Positions 39,868-49,858 of a DNA stretch of 64,000 nucleotides are shown piece after piece. The position numbers were made by a program, and so were the translations under genes. Under the pieces are notes generated by a model. That model saw only the letters and a list, made by a program, of their open reading frames with translations. It searched no databases and had not been told where the DNA came from. Within the stretch, counting starts at the first letter, position 1, and every line of letters begins with the position of its first letter. The stretch is from Echinococcus granulosus. Taxonomy: Eukaryota > Platyhelminthes > Cestoda > Cyclophyllidea > Taeniidae. The stretch lies in the NCBI RefSeq assembly GCF_000524195.1, contig NW_020170389.1, positions 1,383,073 to 1,447,072 on the forward strand, in the 5' to 3' direction.

Positions 39868-39967
39868 NNNNNNNNNNNNNNNNNNNNNNNNNNNNNNNNN
39901 NNNNNNNNNNNNNNNNNNNNNNNNNNNNNNNNNNNNNNNNNNNNNNNNNNNNNNNNNNNNNNNNNNN
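39868..39967. other. Assembly gap (100 N)
   Basis: Exactly 100 unknown bases, a typical placeholder for a gap of unspecified size. It falls inside the 3' terminal repeat of TRIM copy 2. Confidence 0.99.
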
Positions 39968-40752
39968 TCGACTTGCGGTAGGACTCGAAGATACTGGTAT
40001 AACGCAGAGGCCTAGGCAGCCCGGACAGGGTGCAAAAGCAGAGCCCCTAAGTAGCCCGTTACCAAAACCGAGAGTTAAGTAAACAGTTAACATATTCCAT
40101 ACCTCCTGTCCCTCGTTGTGCGTAGTCCTCGACGATCGCTTTGGTTAACCTACTTTGTAATCCATCATAACGTAATCGGTGCTGTAAGAAAAACACCCAC
40201 GAGCCAACCACGCCAGTCAGCGAATTTCTATGCAGCTGACATAGTTGACTGCAACTTTACTGATGTCTTTTGGCAATTTTGATGAATTTGGAGTAGCGTT
40301 CTGTGGGCAAATTGTATGAGGGAAGAAGGGAATGTGTCGGCCATCACACATGTCCACAGCTATTAGTAGGAACACTGGCCTAAAAACACAGTCATATAGC
40401 AAAGGATGGGACTTGACGTAGTTCATTGACGTTTTTTCCTCATTGGCACTTTGTTCTCACTACAGTGTTGCTCAGTCATATCTGTCTGGGTTTTATCCGG
40501 CTAGTAAAGAAGTGGACATTGACATTGATATTTTCATGCAGGTACAGTTGACAGCTCCGTAACTAACCTTTCTGTATACTCACGGCTAGTTTCACTTCAG
40601 TAGTTCGTAGCTTTCCCGAAGAACACTAAGGTAGGCATCATCTTCAGCCCTTCTATCCAGGAGTCGTCATCGAATCTCTCATCTATGGCTTATGCGCTTT
40701 TTCCGTCATACTCAGGTCCTGTAAGATGGAATACGCTTTCCACTGTCTCCAA

Positions 40753-40951
40753 TGTAGCGACTTGAGACCTCCCTGAAGACGAAAGAGTAAAAGGTACTTA
40801 AACGGGATATTCACTGGCCACACGCAGAAGGCGTGAAGGTCCACTAGCATGACCCGGAGGCTAGGCCGCTTGGCAAAGTTACAATGGCGGTGCCTTAAAG
40901 TGACCTGTTATCACAGCCGAGAGCTAACCAAGCAATTACCATATCGTGGCA
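40753..40951 (-). repeat. 5' terminal repeat of TRIM copy 2
   Basis: On the minus strand it carries gctctcggctgtgataac, a GC-rich block and cttcagggaggtctc, and ends GCTACA. The outer end is diverged, so the start is approximate. Confidence 0.62.
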
Positions 40952-43900
40952 TAGATTATCCCTATTTTTAAATGATTCCAAAGACTTTTTCACTTAGTCT
41001 TTTGTCAAAACTCTATCATGCTTTCGGTGTGATTACGTTGGAAAAAGACAAAACCCAAAATGTATCTCTACTCAAAATAACACAAAGTAGAAACATTTAA
41101 TAAATATGCATATATAATAAACTTATTACTGCTAGCTTGTGATGGAGATCCCAGCATCATGGCGAATGGCTGCAGGCTCTTAATGGCACTATTTATGATA
41201 TTTGGCAGCAATGACTCTACTGATTGAATGGAACAACTGAGAATAGAACTGCCGATTTGCTTGAGGTCTTGCAGCATTTAATATTAAATGACATCAATTA
41301 ATGTGTTAACTATCGTTTGCATGACCAAAACGTAAGAAAAATGACCAAAACCACAAATTTTGATTTAAAATATCAGTGATTTTGATAGGTACAAATTTGG
41401 TGAAATAGCGACTAATTCATTAAGTACCACGGCTTGTTTGTCATTGGGCGAAACAACACCAGCTGTAGGACAGCCTACAAGATCTCGTCCATTGTTATCG
41501 TGCGAATTCCCAAATGCACCGCATAATTCACACAAAAACGGTAGATGTCAGACCATTGTCTTCTCGACAAACAGGTGGAGTTTTATCCAACCCTTAAAGG
41601 CATCCCATAACTCGATGCTGACATTAATTTTAGCGGCATCGTTTGATTCAACTCATCCGGGCTAATGTGAATAAATTTGGTGCACATGTGTACCGAATGC
41701 AAGCTTTAATCATTGTACCCGTCTCTTTCCCATTCCTATTCCATCCCCATCCCCCCCACCCAATTGGTTTGGTGTGCTGCTGTTTTTAAATGCACACACG
41801 TACGCACAGAGCTGGTCTGATGTGGTGTAGCCGCCCATCACCGTTATTCTATCATCGATAGCATTATCCGAATGGCTGATTTATCTACGCTTATTTGTCA
41901 TCCTGCCCAAAGGCACAACAGCTACTGTTACTACTACTGTTGCTGCTACCGCTATGTTCAAGGTCGTGATGAGGCTCTTCTCTCATTAACATGCGCACAA
42001 ACATCTATTGAGTAGATGGGGGGGGGGGGGGCGGTCCCAACCACGGGCTACAGGCATCAGCAATTTATCGCGTAGCTCTGTTGTTGGACCTTAATCGTAA
42101 AATTCCCTTTGCCTCTCTCCCCCACTCATTTCTCCTCCAGGCGGGCGTTTAATCATTCGTGCCGCAAAAGCCGTCTTGAGTGTGCCACGAGGCCACAAAG
42201 TGAATTAGAAAACTGTACCCCTTAAACATTTGGAATATCGTTTGGAATAAATGATCTACTTAAAGTTATACCGTCCCGTTTTCCGATAACTGAGCCATCT
42301 TCCTCCAAATCTGTTTACTTTGACCATGAACGGTCGTAGTTACACCTTACTAATGCTTATCCTTCCTATTATAATCACCTTAAAAGACCCATGCTTGTAA
42401 CTGATAGGTAAGAATCTTAACAAGGAAGTTGAGAATTGTGAAACGGTATTCTTAAAATCGCCAAGCATTTTTGGCGAGTGCATTCCCGCCTCTCAGCACT
42501 GCATACTTACGGCACTTATTCGTGCCACGAAGGTATGGTTGCGTACACATTGTTTGCATTTTTCGACGTAAAAACTATTTAGAAGTGGCGTAATCACACC
42601 CAAAATAGACATTCCTGTGTGGAAGCGATATAAAAATCAGAAAATATACTGTTTATGAAGCGGCAGTGACTCTTATAAAGATACGGATAACTAGGAATAT
42701 CAATAACATCCTACTGGAGGGGTATCCAACAAAGGCATTCCCAAAACGTTCTTACCAGTGTTAAAACAAACTTTGTTGAGTCTGCCATGCAACCAGCCAA
42801 CTCGAGATTCGGAAGATCATTGTTGCCTTTAACAGGAATGCCTCCAATGTCTTTAAACTTATTAAACATAAAATTTTATCAGACCCTTTCAAAAGTTTTG
42901 ATCTTAGTCTCAATGTGTTTTTTGGTAAGATTTCATGTAGATATATTCTTGTTTGTGGTATAATGATTGGTTGATTTTAGGAAGTTTTTTTCAGTCAGCT
43001 ATGCTGCTAGCTTTCATTTAGCTATTGTTTGGCCGATTTTCAGGACATAACATCTAACCAAGACCACCTACTGTTCTGCTTGAATCACGAAATATCTTCT
43101 ACACTAACTACAAGGTCAATTAGGACCTTCTTATACTGTTCAGCAATATGATGGCGGTTCTGCACGTGTAAACACAAAGTGGAACTCCTCAAGCTTTCGT
43201 TGCTCGTCTTCCAACTCAATGACATGGATGTCTGACACAACAAGTTACTGACTGATGCCTCAAAAACGTTCTCTGGTTTAGCGTGGTCGCCATACTGATA
43301 GCAGTAATAAGACGTGCTCAACCCCTTAAAGGGTCTATGTCCTTTCAAAATCTGTTAACAATGGTAGAATCTGAAAGACTCAAAGGAGAAGAGTGAAGAA
43401 AGGCTTACTAGAACATTGCAAATACTAAAACCCCTCGCTGTCTGCAGCGTGTTAATCAATGGAGTGAGGCTTAGCTTGAGCGAGTCAGGTTCACTCACAA
43501 CCAAAAAATAACAATCTAAGATCTTCCGATAAAAACAACTGTTAAAATCTAAGAAAAGTTTACGTTTCCCAAATTCCAATGACAGCAAAAATTACTTAGA
43601 AATTGAATCGCAATAACCAGTTTCAGAGAAATTTACTTGTTAAAAATGGATTCAGTAAGACTACAAACTGGACCTTATAAATTCTATTAAATCTTTTAAA
43701 TATCAGGCAGATCGACCGCCTAAATTTACAAATTGCAGCGCTACATTTAGGCTCAAAAGCTTTCTCCAAATGCTAAAATTTGACACTCAACTTTTGTTCG
43801 GGTCTCGTGGATAATTTCAACCCATCTCCACTCGGTTATGACAACCAATGGATAGGTAGCGCTCTCAAATATGCTCAAAACAAGAAAAGGACTGTCCAAA

Positions 43901-44883
43901 AGGATGGTTTTTAGGCTGCCAAAACAAGGAATTAAGACCAAGCGCAGCAAATTACACTTCCCCCTTTTCAGGTATCAAAGACATCAGGCACACACACAAA
44001 CAAACCGCAAGTAGGGATACATACATCGCGCCCTTTTTTTCATGTTTGCCGCTCTGCCCACAAAAAAATAATTAGAGTAGCGGGGTGGCCCCAAGGAAGC
44101 TAATCCATTTTGGACACTACCTCATAGAGGAGGGCCTTGGCGTTGGCACCATCGGATATAAATCATTTCTCTTTCACCCTTAACTCCCTTTCTTTTCGCG
44201 TTTTCCTCTCGGGTAGACGACTAGACGTACAAACATACAAACTTACCGACAATTTTCGACCACTCCAATGGAGGTAAAATAAGGAGGGACTGATTTGTTG
44301 ATGAAAAAGAAGCGTAGTGACTGATTTTGCGCATATGTTGTTCAGGGAAAATCCTCGGAAAAAAAATCGTATTTTGACTGTCCTGTCTGTGCGGGTGGGC
44401 AGGAGGGTGGACGTGCGTGCCGATCTCTTTCATCTACCGTCTGAATGAGTAAGCTGCGGTTCTACTGAGATGTTTGTCTCTTTAAGACCTTAGGGGTTTA
44501 TTCCCCCCCCCAGTTTCATAACCTTGTCTGCGAGGTGAGTGATGACCTCATACTTCAACTACCAGCCCTCGAAACCTTTTGTCACAGAGATAATAGGAAC
44601 TGGAAAGGAAAATTCCAAGTTGTTCATGTCGTAAAATGAGAAGTGGAAATATATATAATATTAGAGAGTTTATGAATTGAATTCTGATGGAGGTTCATTT
44701 ACATCGTGCTAGTAATAACGAAATCTTATCAACCATTAATAAGAAAGTTCATATATTCATTTTAAATTCCATACGCATGAAAAATCATTGGTGTTTGTGG
44801 TAAAAAAGAGAATAGTAGAAATAGGGCATACGTCTATTGCTAATGCATTACTATTATTTTTGTTTATACATGTAGTGTCAGAG
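40952..44883. other. Non-coding stretch between TRIM copy 2 and the EF-hand gene
   Basis: About 3.9 kb. Open frames at 41438-41665, 43085-43348 and 43355-43588 were examined and none shows a domain or splice logic. Contains a 14-G run at 42018-42031 and a C run near 44503. The distal end may include the 3' UTR of the EF-hand gene. Confidence 0.4.
42018..42031 (+). repeat. Poly-G tract (14 G)
   Basis: Homopolymer followed by cggtcccaacc. Could form a G-quadruplex; also a likely site of length error. Confidence 0.85.
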
Positions 44884-47800
44884 TTAGATGGGTTCAGGAG
44901 GCGCGGCTTCAAGTTGAAGAACGCGTTTGAACTTGTCGAAGTCGACAGTGAGTCCAGTGGGATCATAGGCATTTTTGGAGGAGGTGCGTCGGTGCATGCC
45001 GATAGCCGGCAGAACCACCAGTGGGCCGGTCTCCGCCCCGCCAACCGCATCCCCCACCCCCACCGAGGTGGCGTAGCCCTGACCCTTTCTCAGACGTGTC
45101 TTATCCTGCCGGTCCTCGTAGATCTCCTTCAATTCCTGTGCGGCATCGTTTACCTTTGGCGAATCAGGAAACCATTAATTAGGTGATCCTACGCATGCTG
45201 GGTTTTTAAACCAATCTGGTCCTTTTTGAGCTTTTTTCGTAAAACTATTGTTATATAAGGGGGCGTATTAGTTTTATGTTTAGGATTTAAGTCTATTTTG
45301 CTTTTATAATTGTCGACGAGGGACCTTCCAAATGTCTTGCGGCTTGGTTTCAGCTCTGGAGATGTACAGATGCGCTTATTCTTCTTTTCTCCCAACTTTC
45401 TTGTGCATCGACAGTGAATCTACCTCCATTTGTAAAGCAGGCGTCATACTTGAATAAGAGTTCCATCATGGACTGAAAAAAATACACTGAGGGTTGCTTG
45501 AAACTCTCCAGTTCGTCAACAGTTTGAAAAAGCTGAATTTGAGACTCAAGCTACCACCAAGGTGAATAATAATGAATTTGAAGCCGTAGTAGAACCAACA
45601 GATATATTCATGTAAAACCGAACGGGTAACAGCAGTGGGACCATGTTTACGTTACTACTTAAGTAAACAGTGTGAGACCAAGTAGAATAAATGGAAGATG
45701 GGTTCTATTGCATAAAATAAAAGAAAGGGTCCCAAAGCTTTATTTCTCCGCTGTCGCTGTATAAAGACGAATCATATAAATTCATCACTTTGACAAGATT
45801 ATGGAGGGTAGCGCCGAAGCCGAAAGTCCAATAATGTCGGTTCATTAGTTTAGATTTGTCCAGTCAGCATCCATTACAACGACTTCAGTACCACCTGTTA
45901 ATCTGCTACAGCCTATAGATACATACTATTAGTGAGCGATCTAGATTGGTTAGTAGAGGAAAACTAAAACATCGCTGGTTCAAAAGCAAATCCACTCAAA
46001 CCGTTTTCATGAGATGGATTTGAAGACTCACTACCATTGCTTATTATAACATCAAAATACCAAATATTCTGTTTGATTGCCGGGCCTTCGGATAAAATGT
46101 TAAACTCTCCAAAAGTTGACGTGAACACCTTCAACCTTCACTGCTGCTGATCCCACAAGCAACTTGTCCGTAAGCTGACAGAACGCATCAGTTTGCTGGA
46201 TGAGAGAGAAGAAGAACTAACGCCCAAGAATCCACGATTTCTTAGTAAAATCACACCAAATGGTCACCAGGTGGGCTTTATTCTTCCACCAAGTGTGAAA
46301 TGCTTTAAAAAGTATTTAAAATTTGCTGCTTGATCTTCAAAGACTCGAAATGCACCAGAAAAGTGAAGTACATTAATTCCTGACTTACCAAGAGATGTGT
46401 GGGTAAGAGATTTTGAAGAATTAGTAAAATCTTTAGGCCTTGTGACAATAATTGTTACGATCTTATACAAAAAACATACAGAATCCCTAAATTAATTAAA
46501 GTAATTGAAGAATATAAGTGACTAAAGCCCTGCTTGAGTTAAGAATCATTTTCATACTATTTACACCTTAAAATCTCCGCTAAAAGGCCTTTGTGAATTC
46601 GATGCGATTACTTCATTTTGGCCTAGATAATAGTTCCCCAAGTACTAAATGTATTCTTTTAAAGGAAAGGTCTTAATGTTCATCGTCTGAATAACGGAGA
46701 GCTTAGTCACGTCTCGTTTTAGGCCAAGCAATTACAACGGACAGCATGGAACACTTTTTCCTCAATTTGTACGAGAAGTAAAGAAATACCCTAACTGCAA
46801 ATGTATCAGCCGTGAAGTAGAAATGCCTCCCAAAGTTCAAAATCACCAGAACCAAATAAAACATCCTGCGGTAAGGAAGTGATTTGAAATTACAAGATGT
46901 CTAGAATAGCAAAGTATTGTTATCAGTTTGTCGTTAAATAAGATTGATAAACGCTGTAGGATGACAGAGGGAATTGACTTGTAAACACAGTAAGAATAAG
47001 TAGTAAGCTGCCGAAATCGGTTGACCCTGTATTTAAAACATTGTTAATTATGATATAAATAAGAAAACTGCAGTGAAAAGTAAGTCGTTCCTTGGAAAGT
47101 TAAGATATATAAAAATAGGATTTGGAATTTCCTTTGAATTATGAACTATGCTAAATATCCCTTGTGTAGATATGCCTGATGATTGAACGCAAGAACCAAC
47201 CAAAAGCGGGAACGGATACCTGAGATCCAATGAGCATATCGATAAGTTCTGCGTCATCGATTTCCTGAGAGTAGCCGAGACGATCCCGCACCCTTCGAAG
47301 ATCATTAAAATCGATGTAACCCTTGCCATCAGTGTCGAATAACGCGAAGGCCTTCTCTACATCGAGATCCTGGTCGATGTTAAAAATCCACTCCGAGAGG
47401 AGCTTGAGATAATCGCCAAAGACGATTGTTCCATCCGGGAACATTAGCTTAAGCGCCTCACTTTCCTTAGCGTCTATTTCGTGACCCAGGGCGCGCAGTG
47501 CAACCTGAAATTAGTTTACCCTACCCCTATGCATCGCAAATTACGTCCCAAACACAAAGTAAACCCGATTAAGTTTAAAACACGGAAAATGTACAATTTT
47601 ATATGCATGTATGTGGACTTTTACTCCAATGAGAACGAAGCATCGAGTGTTTTGATTGATCTATTACGGTAAAATACTTTATATACTTAGTGATTATTAG
47701 TAGAAAGCAATTAAACGCTGCGTGAGAGAGGGTATACGCCTACCTTGACTGAGTCAATGCTGACAGCACCAAGACCGTTCATGTCGAAAAGACTGAAAGA

Positions 47801-47917
47801 GCGAAACAAGTCTTCTTTTGTATCTGCGTGGAGATCTATTTTCGGCCAACCTGCTGGTCGAAATTCAAGCTTGATATCCGTGAATCGTTCTTCCGAGTCA
47901 AAATCCTTGTGCGCCAT
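44884..47917 (-). CDS. Centrin-like EF-hand protein with a split fourth EF-hand, 3 exons
   Basis: Predicted calcium-binding protein related to centrin/calmodulin. Exons 47917-47744, 47504-47220 and 45153-44884 give 729 nt, 242 aa. All introns are phase 0 with GT/AG ends (239 and 2066 nt). EF1 has a degenerate loop DMNGLGAVSIDS (45-56). The EF2 region reads VALRALGHEIDAKE...FPDGTIVFGDYLKLL, close to centrin but with a shortened loop. EF3 loop DTDGKGYIDFND (115-126) is the best calcium site. Exon 3 carries a roughly 60-residue Gly/Arg-containing insertion, then PTGLTVDFDKFKRVL (218-232), which resembles the end of a fourth EF loop and its exiting helix. Centrins act at centrioles and basal bodies, but this one is divergent, so no symbol is given. 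The start is the first ATG in frame; AG at 47960-47959 lies 41 nt upstream. Confidence 0.85.
45512..46870 (+). CDS. Possible nested plus-strand gene fragment (three exon-like segments) in an intron
   Basis: Inside the 2.07-kb second intron of the EF-hand gene, the opposite strand holds three exon-like segments. 45512-45561 reads VRQQFEKAEFETQATTK, ending AAG|GTGAAT. 46160-46270 reads QLVRKLTERISLLDEREEEL then TPKNPRFLSKITPNGHQ, ending CAG|GTGGGC. 46723-46870 includes NGQHGTLFPQFVREVKKYP, preceded by CGTTTTAG and ending GCG|GTAAGG. Segments 1 and 2 join in phase and look coiled-coil-like; segment 3 starts in a different phase, so an exon is missing or the set is wrong. I do not recognise a family. 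Start, end and stop were not found. Confidence 0.3.
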
Positions 47918-48495
47918 TCGATCTGGCGAAACGGTTTTCCTTGCGCGGTTTCGAGTGTCTTTTGAGAAGCAAACCAATTCACCGAGCGTTTAAATTGAGT
48001 CTCTATTTTAAAAAAAAATCGATGCATTGAGGGAGAATTTTTATAAATTTTCTGCTTGATAGTCTGAACTACTTACGAAAAACTCGTCTTTAATATCTCT
48101 GGTTCACATCTACGATTTTGTAGAGGTAATGCTGTTCAGTGTTTTGCTAGTCCTGGCATCAAAAGGAGACACTAATATGGTTCGTAAGATGTCTCATTGG
48201 TTGTGGATTCTCGAGATACACGGCAGGTACTGTTTTCGGGAAAAGAAATTAATGATTATGTAGACGCCGAAATTCCAAATCCATTTATTTGAAATGCTCC
48301 CATAAAACTCTAACCTTCAGAAAAAAAAACTTTACCTAAATAGCGCCATTTCAAACAACAGGAACAGTGCCAAATAACCATGAGTAGGCATAATGTGACA
48401 ACAGCGACCATTACCAAATGGGACGGTAAACACACTTTTGTCCCGAATCAATTTTTCTTCTACTTTTCCAAAAAAACATCTTTGTATGAATATAT

Positions 48496-48636
48496 TATAG
48501 CACCCTGAGGCTTCCAGAGAGGATTGGGACTACTGGCATGGCCCGGAGGCTAGCCCACCCTGCAAAGGTCAATGGCAGATTTCCTACGTGGTCTCTTACC
48601 AAAAAAGAGAGGTAAACAAATAGGTAACGTATTTAG
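48496..48636 (-). repeat. 3' terminal repeat of TRIM copy 3
   Basis: About 141 bp on the minus strand. Contains ctcttttttggtaagagac and a tagcctccgggcc block, ends GCTATA. Both ends are diverged. Confidence 0.6.
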
Positions 48637-49295
48637 TCGCCTTTCTCCTCTTTTGAGCGTCGTGCCCGGCGCTTCCCTCCGTCAAACTTCTGCGTCAGCC
48701 ATCACAACGTAGTCGGTGCTGTATGACAAACACCCATGAACCAACAGTGCCAGCTGTCGAATTTCCATGTAACTGAGGAGATACATGACAGCAACGTCAC
48801 TGATCTCTCTTAGTAATTCAACTGCATCTGAAGTGTCGTCCCGTATGGGAACTGTATTTGGGGGGAAGGAGAATGTGTTGGCCAATACGCGTGTCTATCG
48901 CCAGCCGTAGAAGCACTGGCCTAAAATAAGTCATGGCAAAGAACGAAGTGTAGAATAGTTCCGTGGAGTAGGGTTTTGCGCCGATTCCTCCTTGCTACAT
49001 TGTTACGACTTCAGAACTGACCAGCCATTTTGACCTGGGTTCCATCCAGCTAGTAGGAAAGTGAAGGAGATATCGTGTATTTGCTTTGTTGATATATTCG
49101 CACAGCTTCGTAACAAATTTAATTAAATGTCTCACAGGACTGAGGTTATTGCCGTAAGTATTCGTCATTTTCAACCCGTCTGTTTGAGGTCGTCACAAAT
49201 CCTCCTATCCTCAGCACATTCAAGGTCAATCACTGCAGGAGTCGAAATCAGGGGAGACGTCCTGTAAGATAGGATTCATTTTCCACTGCCTCCAA

Positions 49296-49434
49296 TGTAG
49301 CGACTCGAGACTTCCAGAAGGGCTTATTGACTACTGGTATGACCAAAAAGCCAGGTTGCCTGGCAAGGGGTACAGGGGCAACGCCCCTAAGCGATCTGCT
49401 GCCGAAACCGAGAGTTAACCAAACAATTGACGCA
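49296..49434 (-). repeat. 5' terminal repeat of TRIM copy 3
   Basis: 139 bp on the minus strand, TGCGTCAATTGTTTGG at the start and GTCGCTACA at the end. Shorter than the copy 1 repeats through an internal deletion. Confidence 0.68.
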
Positions 49435-49858
49435 TAATAAAATGCCAAACTAGTGCGATTACCATTAAAAACCTTTTTTTCAGTACTTTGAATGCTCTAT
49501 GACCACACCAACAAAGCGGCATGAAACTTGGGATTTCCCTGCTCATCAAGCCATGGAAAACACCCCTAAACAATTATTGTCAAAATCCTGGTAATTATGC
49601 TTAGCACTTCCCATAAAACTCTCGATACTCTAAACAAGACTGACCTTCGAGGACCAACCTATTGCCAATGAAATTACGGCACAGTGCTAAAGAAACTCAT
49701 CGTTTACATTTGTCTTTTCACGGCATCCAAAATCAAATGCAAACGGAATTAGTGAGGCAGAAGACGAGATTACGGAAACAAGAGATTTCCGCAATGCAAA
49801 GTTCCCAGAAATGCACACACATTAGAGAAATCGCTTCCTGCTTTAGCATCGCACAGTC

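Larger units (their letters stand above)
39837..40951 (-). mobile_element. TRIM-like element, copy 2 (contains assembly gap)
   Basis: Minus-strand unit with a 5' terminal repeat at 40951-40753 and a 3' terminal repeat at 40092-39837 that is interrupted by the N gap. After the 5' repeat, the minus strand reads ttggagacagtgg, in the primer-binding-site position. Before the 3' repeat comes a purine-rich run (about 40114-40095). The internal part aligns with copy 3 along its length, for example gttgactgcaactttactga at 40244-40263 against the copy 3 block near 48785. The true length is unknown because of the gap. Confidence 0.72.
48496..49434 (-). mobile_element. TRIM-like element, copy 3
   Basis: A 939-bp minus-strand unit with a 5' terminal repeat at 49434-49296 and a 3' terminal repeat at 48636-48496. 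Next to the 5' repeat the minus strand reads ttggaggcagtgg. Before the 3' repeat comes the purine tract aaaagaggagaaaggcga (48654-48637). The internal region (48637-49295) shares long blocks with copies 1 and 2. A 67-codon frame at 48885-48682 includes EISDVAVMYLLSYMEIR, and copy 2 encodes a similar peptide. It lies between the RRP1 3' end and the EF-hand gene. Confidence 0.76.

Noticed and set aside
47918..47977. N-terminal extension of the EF-hand protein
   Set aside because: The upstream start would be a TTG codon, and an acceptor-like AG lies between; the first ATG is at 47917.
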